Shown: positions 1 through 6,254 of the stretch, piece by piece | Layout of the letters: every line of letters begins with the position of its first letter | Position numbering within the stretch: the stretch's first letter is position 1 | Source of the DNA: a bacterium | GTDB lineage: Bacteria; UBA9089; UBA9088 | Direction of reading: 5' to 3' | NCBI GenBank assembly: GCA_003498085.1 | Contig: DNCM01000129.1 | Location: forward strand, 1-9,274 | DNA: 9,274 nucleotides | Notes under the pieces: generated by a model | Database searches by the model: none | Seen by the model: the letters and a program-made list of their open reading frames with translations, nothing else | Told to the model about the DNA's origin: nothing | Program-made: the position numbers and the translations under genes

Positions 1-45
1 ATAAGCATAATCCTTTTCCAATGGGAGTTCGGACATCTGCTTCAT
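1..45 (-). CDS. possible start of a further gene, cut by the window edge
   Basis: An open frame starts at ATG 45-43 (or at an in-frame ATG at 36-34) and runs off the left edge after 15 codons, reading MKQMSELPLEKDYAY. It lies 34 bp beyond the stop of the FdhA/NuoG-like gene on the same strand, so it could be the next gene of the operon. No clear Shine-Dalgarno sequence precedes either ATG, and 15 codons are too few to recognise a family. It may equally be a chance open frame. Confidence 0.3.
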   Translation of the reverse strand, partial: MKQMSELPLEKDYAY

Positions 46-79
46 AGTTTAACTAATCTGCACAGAATTTTTCATATTT

Positions 80-2740
80 CTATTTTTCGTATTTATCAAT
101 TCTCACTGGACAGAGTCTATGTTTTGGTTCTGAATAAAATGGCGGTAATAGTGCTTGACTACCATCCTTATAATGTATTGGTATAAGAACTACACCAAGA
201 GGGACATCCCAAGAAAGTTTTAATCTTGTCTTTATCTGATTGTATCTTGAACGCACTATAACTTCTGCCTCTTCTTCAAGTTCCAACTTATCTGCTTCCT
301 TATGATTAAGCAAGATAAAGCTTTCACCCGCAACATCATTAAGTTCCTTTACATAAGTGGATAAAGTACCAGAATGTAAAAATAGGTTATAAGGGATTAG
401 AATAAATGGATACTCAATATTTTGTTTCTCTAATTCCGAGAGTTTCTCAAATTCTACTGGTATAAACTTGGCTTTGTTCTCTCCAAAGCCATCAGCATAT
501 AAATATTCAGTTTGAGCATTACTTTTAGTTCTATATGGCCATTGTATTCCAGAGGGGGATAATTTCTCATAGCTTATTTCTCTGTAGATCGGAACAGCAG
601 TTGTGATCTCTTCCATAATTTCTTTAGGTGTAGGATAATTCATTTCGTAACCAAGCTGAGATGAAACTAAAGAAATTATTTCCCAGTCTGGCTTTGCTTG
701 CCCTACTGGCTCAATAGCCCTTTTTGCCAATTGTACTCTCCTTTCAATGGAAGTATAAGTACCATCCTTTTCAGCAAAAGAGGCACAAGGCAAAATAACA
801 TGAGCAGACTTTGCTGTCTCGGTCATAAATAAGCTATGTATGACTAATAAGTCTACTTTACTCAGAAGCTCTTCTATCTTATAAGAACCTGGGTAAGAAC
901 GAACTACATCCTCACCCAGAATATATAGTGCCTTTATTTTATCTTTCTCTATCTGAGAGAAGATAAGTTCTGTGTTCATTCCTTCATTTCTTGGTAATGG
1001 TCTTCCCCAAAGTTTCTCAAATTTTTCTCGTATCACTGGCTCTGTTAAATTCTGATAACCAGGGAGAAAATTAGGCAATACTCCCATATCCAATGCCCCC
1101 TGACTATTATTCTTCTCTAATAATATGCATACACCAGCATTTTCCCTTCCAATATTTCCAGTAAGTAAAGCTAAATTCGCTGATTGCTTAGCCAATTTTT
1201 CATCATCATATATGAGGTTGCTTCCTACAAGTATAGTGGCACTTTTTGCAGTTGCATAAAGTCGAGCTAATTCTATAATTGCTTCCTTATCTATGCCAGT
1301 AATTTCTTGTGCATATTCAGGAGTATACTTTGATATGTGCTTTGAAAAATCATCGAACCCTAAGGTAGAAGACGAGATAAAACTCTCATCCATTAATTTT
1401 TTATTGATTATCACCCAGGCTATTGCATTCAATAAAGCTACCTCCGTACCAGGCCGATAGACAACAGATACCTTCGCTTGCTTTGTCAATTTTATATCAA
1501 ACGGATTAGCTATAAGTAACTTTGCGTTATTGCGTTTGAGGGCTAAATTTATTCCCTGCTTGATTAATGGAATACTTGCTGTTGGGTCAGTTCCAATCAG
1601 AAATATCACATCAGATTTTCTAATTTCATGTATTGAGTTCGTCGCGGAAGGTAAGCCAAATGATTCTTTTAGTCCTTTCAGTAGACCATTATATCCTAAG
1701 GAATGGTCAATATTATTTGTTCCAATTCCTACCCTCATAAATTTCTGGAATAGATAAAGTTCCTCGTTTGTGAGCCGCGCTGAAGCAAGTCCAGCTATAC
1801 TATCTGGACCATAATTTTCTTTTATTCCTTTTAATCTACTTACAACAAAATCAATAGCTTCTTCCCAACTTACCTTTCTATATATATCCCTATCTTTTAT
1901 GAGTGGTGTATTTAGCCTTTCTTCTGAATGTATATATCCGAAACCAAACCTGCCTCTTGCACAAAGGTTGCCTTCATTTATTCCTATATCTACATCGCCC
2001 TCGATACGTTTTACTGTGTTTTCCATTGAAGAAATTATTACCGTACAACCATGACTGCAATAACTACATATAGAGGCGGTATCCTTTAGCTCCCATACCC
2101 TGGCTTTATACTTGAATAGTTTTGATGACAATGCTCCTGTAGGGCAGGTAGATATGCATTGACCGCAGAACTCGCAGTTAAGTGGTCTATTGAAATCTGT
2201 ACCAATGTCTGTCTTTATACCACGACGAATAAAGCTTACCTCACACGTTCCAGTGAGTTCATCACATATCCTTACACAACGGCCACATAAAATACATCTA
2301 TTTGTATTCCGCTCAATAAACGGAGAAACATGGTCAATATGGAATTCAATATACTGCCATCTTGACCTGAACGGATTATCCACTACGCTGTATTCATAAA
2401 CTAAGTCCTGTAGTTTACATTCACCTGCCTTATCGCAGATTAGACAATCTAATGGATGATTTAATAAAATAAGCTGTAGAATGGTCTTGCGCCGCTGAAT
2501 GATATCATCCGATGTAGTATTTACTACCATGCCTTCCTCTGCTGGTGTACTGCATGAGGTAGTAAATTTAGCCCTACTTCCTTCTACTTCTACGATGCAT
2601 AGCCTGCAAGCACCATAAGGTAAAAGCCTCTTATCATAACATAATGTAGGTACTCTACTACCTGCCTTCTCGCAAGCTTCTAATATAGTTGCACCTTCTT
2701 CTATTTGAATTTTTTTACCATCAACTGTTAATGAAATCAT
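80..2740 (-). CDS. NuoG/FdhA-like iron-sulfur subunit with a degenerate molybdopterin active site
   Basis: A protein of 886 residues from the ATG at 2740, homologous end to end to the catalytic FdhA at 6255-8948. The Fe-S ligands are complete: [2Fe-2S] C34/C45/C48/C63, a NuoG-type His-Cys3 site H95/C99/C102/C108, two ferredoxin clusters (C149-C159, C189-C199) and the molybdopterin-domain [4Fe-4S] C225/C228/C232/C260. The active site is not kept: the CVKG lysine is arginine (R262), the CARLCH segment with the Mo/W-ligand Cys and the His reads SLGYNG (N351, G352), and the NPLRGQ arginine is leucine (L541). I infer an electron-transfer subunit that probably binds no working Mo/W cofactor, as in complex I NuoG. 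An upstream in-frame ATG at 2758 would add six residues and overlap nuoF by 14 bp. I prefer 2740 because it aligns exactly with the start of FdhA and lies 4 bp after the nuoF stop. An oxidoreductase with unusual ligation cannot be excluded. Confidence 0.9.
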   Translation of the reverse strand: MISLTVDGKKIQIEEGATILEACEKAGSRVPTLCYDKRLLPYGACRLCIVEVEGSRAKFTTSCSTPAEEGMVVNTTSDDIIQRRKTILQLILLNHPLDCLICDKAGECKLQDLVYEYSVVDNPFRSRWQYIEFHIDHVSPFIERNTNRCILCGRCVRICDELTGTCEVSFIRRGIKTDIGTDFNRPLNCEFCGQCISTCPTGALSSKLFKYKARVWELKDTASICSYCSHGCTVIISSMENTVKRIEGDVDIGINEGNLCARGRFGFGYIHSEERLNTPLIKDRDIYRKVSWEEAIDFVVSRLKGIKENYGPDSIAGLASARLTNEELYLFQKFMRVGIGTNNIDHSLGYNGLLKGLKESFGLPSATNSIHEIRKSDVIFLIGTDPTASIPLIKQGINLALKRNNAKLLIANPFDIKLTKQAKVSVVYRPGTEVALLNAIAWVIINKKLMDESFISSSTLGFDDFSKHISKYTPEYAQEITGIDKEAIIELARLYATAKSATILVGSNLIYDDEKLAKQSANLALLTGNIGRENAGVCILLEKNNSQGALDMGVLPNFLPGYQNLTEPVIREKFEKLWGRPLPRNEGMNTELIFSQIEKDKIKALYILGEDVVRSYPGSYKIEELLSKVDLLVIHSLFMTETAKSAHVILPCASFAEKDGTYTSIERRVQLAKRAIEPVGQAKPDWEIISLVSSQLGYEMNYPTPKEIMEEITTAVPIYREISYEKLSPSGIQWPYRTKSNAQTEYLYADGFGENKAKFIPVEFEKLSELEKQNIEYPFILIPYNLFLHSGTLSTYVKELNDVAGESFILLNHKEADKLELEEEAEVIVRSRYNQIKTRLKLSWDVPLGVVLIPIHYKDGSQALLPPFYSEPKHRLCPVRIDKYEK

Positions 2741-2744
2741 CTTT

Positions 2745-4532
2745 TTATTCAATAGCATAAAATTGACAAGTCCGTAGGCATGTCTTGCAATATATACATT
2801 TTTCTTTATTTATTTGAGCTGGCTGTTTCTTCTCCCAAGCAATAGCATCGACTGGACAAACTTTGACACACTTACCACACTTCTTACACATCTCTATATT
2901 TACTTCAAATTTTAGTAGAGGAGTACATGAACGACTGGGACAACGTTTCTCCTTAATGTGTGCCTCATACTCATCGCGGAAATATTTAATAGTAGTTAAT
3001 ACTGGATTGGGTGCAGTGTTACCTAAGCCACAGAGTGCTGTTTCCCTAATAGTCATAGCTAATTCTTCTAACCTCTCTATGTCACCTTCTTTGCCTTCAC
3101 CAGAGGTTAGATTATCCAGGATATCAAGCATTACTTTTGTTCCTACTCTGCAAGGTGGGCATTTCCCACAAGATTCATCTTGAGTAAATTCGAGGAAGAA
3201 TTTAGCTATCCCTACCATACAGGTAGTCTCATCCATGACTACCATACCACCAGAACCCATGATCGCACCCGTTTGAGTGATAGATTCAAAATCAACAGGT
3301 ATATCTAAAAGGCTTTCAGGAATACAACCACCAGATGGACCTCCTATTTGCACAGCCTTAAATTTACGCCTGTCCTGGATTCCACCTCCAATGTCATATA
3401 TAATCTTGCGTAAAGGTATACCCATCGGTACTTCTATTAACCCAATATTGTTTACTGCACCAGTTAAAGCAAATACCTTGGTCCCTTTACTTTTTTCAGT
3501 GCCAAAATTAGCATACCACTTTGCACCATTAAGAATAATCTGTGGAATATTAGCAAATGTTTCTACATTATTTAATACAGATGGTTTTTGCCATAGTCCT
3601 TTATGAGCAGGGAAGGGAGGTCTTGGTCTTGGCATACCTCTTCGTCCTTCAATTGATATCATAAGAGCAGTCTCTTCTCCACAGACAAAGGCTCCTGCTC
3701 CTTGATAGATTTCTATTTCAAAATCAAATCCTGAACCTAAAATATCTTTACCCAAAAGGCCATATTTTGTTGCCTGGTCAATGGCAATCCCAAGTCTTTC
3801 AACTGCTAGGGGATATTCTGCTCGAACATAGATATATCCTTTATGTGCACCAATTGCCTTAGCACCAATAATCATTCCCTCTAAGACTGCATGTGGGTCA
3901 GCCTCTAAAATAGAGCGGTCCATAAATGCTCCTGGGTCACCTTCATCTCCATTGCATAGAATATATTTGATATCACCTTTGGCTTTAGCACAAAATTCCC
4001 ATTTTAAACCTGTAGGAAATCCTGCACCACCTCGACCTCGTAAACCTGAATCTTTCACTGTCTGAATTATTTCCTTAGGAGTCATCTCAAATAATGCCTT
4101 AGCTACCCCTAAATATCCATCACGAGCAATATATTCATCAATACTTTCTGCATCAATTAACCCACGATTTCGTAAAGCTAATAGTACCTGATGACTAAAA
4201 AAAGGAATATCATTCATTAATGGAATTGGTTCTTTTTCTCCTGGGGGGGTATACATCAAATCCTTAACAGGTTGTCCTTTTAAAAGATGTTCTTCAACCA
4301 AAAGAGGTATATTTTGTGGAGTAAGTATCTGATAAAATATTCCATCTGGATAAACGATCATTAATGGTCCTTTGGCACAAAAACCATTACAACCTGTCAA
4401 TACTATCTTAATTTCATCCTGCAAATTATGTTTTTTAATCTCTTCCTCTAATGCCGCTTTTACCTTCAATGCCCCACATGCAACACAACCAGTTCCTGCA
4501 CAAATTAATAAATTAGCCCAATGTTGTCCCAC
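2745..4532 (-). CDS. nuoF: NuoF/HydB-type NAD(P)-binding FMN iron-sulfur subunit of a bifurcating complex
   Basis: A 595-residue flavoprotein in which FMN exchanges electrons with NAD(P)(H). Domains in order: an N-terminal thioredoxin-like [2Fe-2S] domain (C11, C16, C48, C52, with an extra C19); the FMN-binding glycine loop GLRGRGGAGFPTG at 163-175; the nucleotide-site segment CNGDEGDPGAFMDR at 193-206; the [4Fe-4S] motif C455/C458/C461 with C501; and two C-terminal ferredoxin clusters, C549/C552/C555/C559 and C579/C582/C585/C589. The fused N- and C-terminal domains and the GDEGDPGA form match HydB/HylB/HndC-type subunits rather than the shorter complex I NuoF. The start is GTG (4532-4530); an in-frame TAA directly upstream rules out an earlier start, and a strong Shine-Dalgarno supports this one. 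Whether it uses NAD or NADP cannot be read from the sequence. It sits between the small ferredoxin gene (27-bp gap) and the FdhA/NuoG-like gene. Confidence 0.95.
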   Translation of the reverse strand: MGQHWANLLICAGTGCVACGALKVKAALEEEIKKHNLQDEIKIVLTGCNGFCAKGPLMIVYPDGIFYQILTPQNIPLLVEEHLLKGQPVKDLMYTPPGEKEPIPLMNDIPFFSHQVLLALRNRGLIDAESIDEYIARDGYLGVAKALFEMTPKEIIQTVKDSGLRGRGGAGFPTGLKWEFCAKAKGDIKYILCNGDEGDPGAFMDRSILEADPHAVLEGMIIGAKAIGAHKGYIYVRAEYPLAVERLGIAIDQATKYGLLGKDILGSGFDFEIEIYQGAGAFVCGEETALMISIEGRRGMPRPRPPFPAHKGLWQKPSVLNNVETFANIPQIILNGAKWYANFGTEKSKGTKVFALTGAVNNIGLIEVPMGIPLRKIIYDIGGGIQDRRKFKAVQIGGPSGGCIPESLLDIPVDFESITQTGAIMGSGGMVVMDETTCMVGIAKFFLEFTQDESCGKCPPCRVGTKVMLDILDNLTSGEGKEGDIERLEELAMTIRETALCGLGNTAPNPVLTTIKYFRDEYEAHIKEKRCPSRSCTPLLKFEVNIEMCKKCGKCVKVCPVDAIAWEKKQPAQINKEKCIYCKTCLRTCQFYAIE

Positions 4533-4539
4533 TTAAATT

Positions 4540-4545
4540 CCTCCC
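4540..4545 (-). promoter_or_regulatory. Shine-Dalgarno fixing the GTG start of nuoF
   Basis: GGGAGG on the minus strand, seven bases before the GTG at 4532-4530. Together with the in-frame TAA at 4533-4535 it decides the non-ATG start of the nuoF gene. Confidence 0.8.
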
Positions 4546-4559
4546 ATTACTCATTTTAT

Positions 4560-4925
4560 TCATTCAATAAGTGTATATTCTTTTATAATCTTGCCGCTAA
4601 GTACATGTTGTTCTAATATTTTAATTATCTTTTCTTCATTTAAATCAACATATTTTACAGGCCCCATTTCTGTTAGTTCGATCGTAGCCATTGGTTCATG
4701 ACTACATAATCCCGCACAGCCAGAAATAGTAACAATAGTATCTTTTATGTTTCTTTTTGTTATTTCATTCATCAAGGTATTCATTACCTTCCTTGCTCCT
4801 GCGGCAATACCGCAGGTTCCCATATGTATAGTTACTTTAGCACGATAACTACCTCCACGCAATGTAAAGATAGATTGATAGTCTTCTTTAATCTTTTTCA
4901 GATCATTTACAGTTAACTTTGACAT
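4560..4925 (-). CDS. small thioredoxin-fold [2Fe-2S] ferredoxin-type subunit
   Basis: A 121-residue stand-alone relative of the C-terminal domain of NuoE and the N-terminal domain of NuoF, of the kind often found next to bifurcating hydrogenase and formate dehydrogenase genes. It would carry electrons inside the diaphorase core. Visible motifs are GTCGIAAGAR (C38) and GCAGLC (C70, C74), in the same order as the cluster ligands of NuoE. Only these three cysteines are present. The place of the first NuoE cysteine (CLGTAC) is taken by H34 in HMGTC, so cluster ligation may be Cys3His, or the site may be altered. ATG start at 4925, 10 bp after the MNT stop. Upstream there is only a weak GAG, so translation may be coupled to the preceding gene. 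The family call is firm; the cluster state is inference. Confidence 0.87.
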   Translation of the reverse strand: MSKLTVNDLKKIKEDYQSIFTLRGGSYRAKVTIHMGTCGIAAGARKVMNTLMNEITKRNIKDTIVTISGCAGLCSHEPMATIELTEMGPVKYVDLNEEKIIKILEQHVLSGKIIKEYTLIE

Positions 4926-4935
4926 TTTTTATTAC

Positions 4936-5310
4936 TCAAAAGATATTTATCCCTTCATTAAATGCCCTTCTTATAAGATGATTTCCTTCAGCCATCATGG
5001 AATTAATTTCCTTTTGGGTATAAGGGAAAATATCTATACCAATACCTATATCGCTGAAATATTCTAAAAACTCAGGTATCCTATCAATAAATCTCCTCTG
5101 GTCATTTTTAAGAACAACCAGTATATCTGCATCACTTCTTGGTGTAGCATTTTTTTGAGCAATAGAGCCTAATAATAAAATTTTATCTATATTTGGATTT
5201 TCTTCTTTAAGTCTCTTTGCTCTTTTTGTTAGTTCTTCTATTACTAACTGTAGGTTCAGCCAAAAAATCTTCACAGAACCGTAAGATCTCTTCTCCACAA
5301 CTGATTGCAT
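4936..5310 (-). CDS. MNT-type minimal nucleotidyltransferase, partner of the HEPN gene
   Basis: A protein of 124 residues with the nucleotidyltransferase signature G48-S49-x10-D60-x-D62 and a third acidic residue D93 in GIDIF, so all three metal-binding aspartates are present. In HEPN-MNT pairs this protein is the antitoxin side; some members are known to adenylylate the HEPN partner, but which target this one has is not visible. The frame is open up to a GTG at 5352, with ATGs at 5340, 5328, 5319 and 5310. I chose 5310 because AAGAGG lies nine bases before it. A GTG at 5274 would give a product closer to the usual N-terminal length. With any of these starts the gene overlaps the end of the HEPN gene by 68-146 bp. 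The stop is 10 bp before the small ferredoxin gene. Confidence 0.85.
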   Translation of the reverse strand: MQSVVEKRSYGSVKIFWLNLQLVIEELTKRAKRLKEENPNIDKILLLGSIAQKNATPRSDADILVVLKNDQRRFIDRIPEFLEYFSDIGIGIDIFPYTQKEINSMMAEGNHLIRRAFNEGINIF

Positions 5311-5644
5311 CTTTCGCATCCTCTTCATTAAAGTATTCATATGGAGTACCACTTACCAAGCCATTTGGGTATCTACTGGGGATATAAAATTTATCGAGTG
5401 TTTTAGCACAATTGAACACCTCTTTAGGTACTTCAATTTTTTCTTCTAAACCTTTTAATAAACCGTAAAGTGAATGTCCCCATGCTTCACCATTCAGCTT
5501 CTGATAAACAGCCTTTATTGCCTTTTCTGCACTTTGTTGAGATATAAAACAACTCCATTCAAAAATACATTCTTCTTTTAGTTTTTTAGCAGTATTGATA
5601 TCTTTTTTTGCCTGTCTTAGCCAATCTTCATGTCGGCTTGGCAT
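5207..5644 (-). CDS. HEPN-domain protein of a HEPN-MNT pair
   Basis: A 145-residue alpha-helical HEPN-domain protein. Family landmarks seen are the N-terminal DWLRQAKKDINTAKKL, the helix FISQQSAEKAIKAVY (33-47), WGHSLYGLL (55-63), and the block YIPSRYPNG (87-95) followed by an EEDAKDAI helix. HEPN proteins paired with MNT proteins often act as RNase toxins through an R-x4-6-H motif. I see no such motif here: no arginine lies four to six residues before H57 and no His follows R91. RNase activity is therefore doubtful. Residues about 130-145 form a polar, basic tail that lies over the start of the MNT gene. ATG at 5644 is preceded by GAGG at 12 bases; a TTG at 5647 is an alternative start with 9-base spacing. 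The GAGG overlaps the stop of nuoE, so the gene looks fully built into the operon. Confidence 0.87.
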   Translation of the reverse strand: MPSRHEDWLRQAKKDINTAKKLKEECIFEWSCFISQQSAEKAIKAVYQKLNGEAWGHSLYGLLKGLEEKIEVPKEVFNCAKTLDKFYIPSRYPNGLVSGTPYEYFNEEDAKDAISCGEEILRFCEDFLAEPTVSNRRTNKKSKET

Positions 5645-5658
5645 CAATTATTAATACC

Positions 5659-6159
5659 TCATTCATACTTATCAATAATTTCCATAACCTTAACTGGCTC
5701 GACTGCTCCATAGGTATCATTATCTACTATCACTACAGGTGCTAATCCACATGCTCCTACACAACGAACACCTTCCAATGAATATCTACTATCTTCAGTC
5801 ATTCCACCGACATCAACATTTAATTGTTGTTTAATCTTTTCCAAAATCTCATCACTTCTTTTTACATAACACGCTGTTCCTAAACAAACCTTTATTAGAT
5901 GTCTTCCTATTGGCACCATAGTAAAGAAGGAATAAAAAGTTACTACCCCATAAACTAAAGATGGAGGAATATTAAGTCCTTCTGCTATTCTACGTTGAAC
6001 TTTAGCGGGTAGAAATCCTGTTACTTGTTGTACTTGCTCTAAAATAGGGATAAGTACTCCAGGTTTATTCTTATTATTCTTAATTATTTCATCTATCTTA
6101 GCCCATTGTTCCTCTGGTATTTCTTCTCTTACTTCAGCACACTTGCATTCTTCTGACAT
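5659..6159 (-). CDS. nuoE: NuoE/HydC-type [2Fe-2S] subunit
   Basis: A protein of 166 residues, the usual length for the 24-kDa subunit of complex I and its HydC/HylC relatives. An N-terminal helical domain contains LIPILEQVQQVTGFLP (36-51) and the conserved VYGVVTFYSFF (69-79). The thioredoxin-like domain binds [2Fe-2S] through C92, C97, C133 and C137 (CLGTAC and CVGAC). It partners with the NuoF-type subunit and relays electrons from or to FMN. Two extra cysteines near the N-terminus (C5, C7) are not part of the normal cluster. The ATG at 6159 is the only plausible start, since an in-frame TAA lies nine bases upstream. A strong AGGAGG is present but is spaced 14 bases from the ATG, longer than usual. 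This is the first gene behind the promoter at 6203-6231. Confidence 0.95.
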   Translation of the reverse strand: MSEECKCAEVREEIPEEQWAKIDEIIKNNKNKPGVLIPILEQVQQVTGFLPAKVQRRIAEGLNIPPSLVYGVVTFYSFFTMVPIGRHLIKVCLGTACYVKRSDEILEKIKQQLNVDVGGMTEDSRYSLEGVRCVGACGLAPVVIVDNDTYGAVEPVKVMEIIDKYE

Positions 6160-6173
6160 TTTAAATTACGAAT

Positions 6174-6179
6174 CCTCCT
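6174..6179 (-). promoter_or_regulatory. Shine-Dalgarno of nuoE with long spacing
   Basis: A perfect AGGAGG on the minus strand, with 14 bases (6160-6173) between it and the ATG at 6159-6157. No other start codon fits it better in the nuoE frame. The same 14-base spacing is seen before the 40-codon ORF at 8960-9082. Confidence 0.6.
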
Positions 6180-6202
6180 CTTGCTATTTTATAATGAGAG
6201 TA

Positions 6203-6231
6203 ATTATACATCATGTGATTAATTTAGTCAA
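6203..6231 (-). promoter_or_regulatory. near-consensus sigma70-type promoter for the nuoE operon
   Basis: On the minus strand, -35 TTGACT (6231-6226), a 17-base spacer and a perfect -10 TATAAT (6208-6203). The only mismatch to the TTGACA/TATAAT consensus is the last base of the -35. It lies in the 95-bp gap between the fdhA stop and nuoE. Transcription would start near 6196 and give a leader of roughly 35-40 bases. I infer that nuoE, HEPN, MNT, the small ferredoxin, nuoF and the FdhA/NuoG-like gene can be made from this promoter independently of fdhA. No convincing terminator is seen between the fdhA stop and the promoter, so read-through from fdhA is also possible. Confidence 0.8.
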
Positions 6232-6254
6232 CAATTTTTTATCTGGGACATCCG

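Noticed and set aside
80..2740. The second FdhA-like gene as a broken pseudogene
   Set aside because: The frame is uninterrupted over 886 codons, all Fe-S ligands are kept and the changes sit specifically at catalytic positions, which argues for selection for another role rather than decay.
4243..4249. Run of seven G (seven C on the coding strand) in nuoF, a possible slippage site
   Set aside because: The frame runs through intact with normal family motifs on both sides, and no alternative product is apparent. It encodes the linker around TPPGEKEP.
6232..6254. Possible terminator after the fdhA stop
   Set aside because: Only a 3-bp stem (GGA/TCC) can be drawn in GGATGTCCC, and the following run on the coding strand is A, not T. 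This is not a convincing intrinsic terminator.
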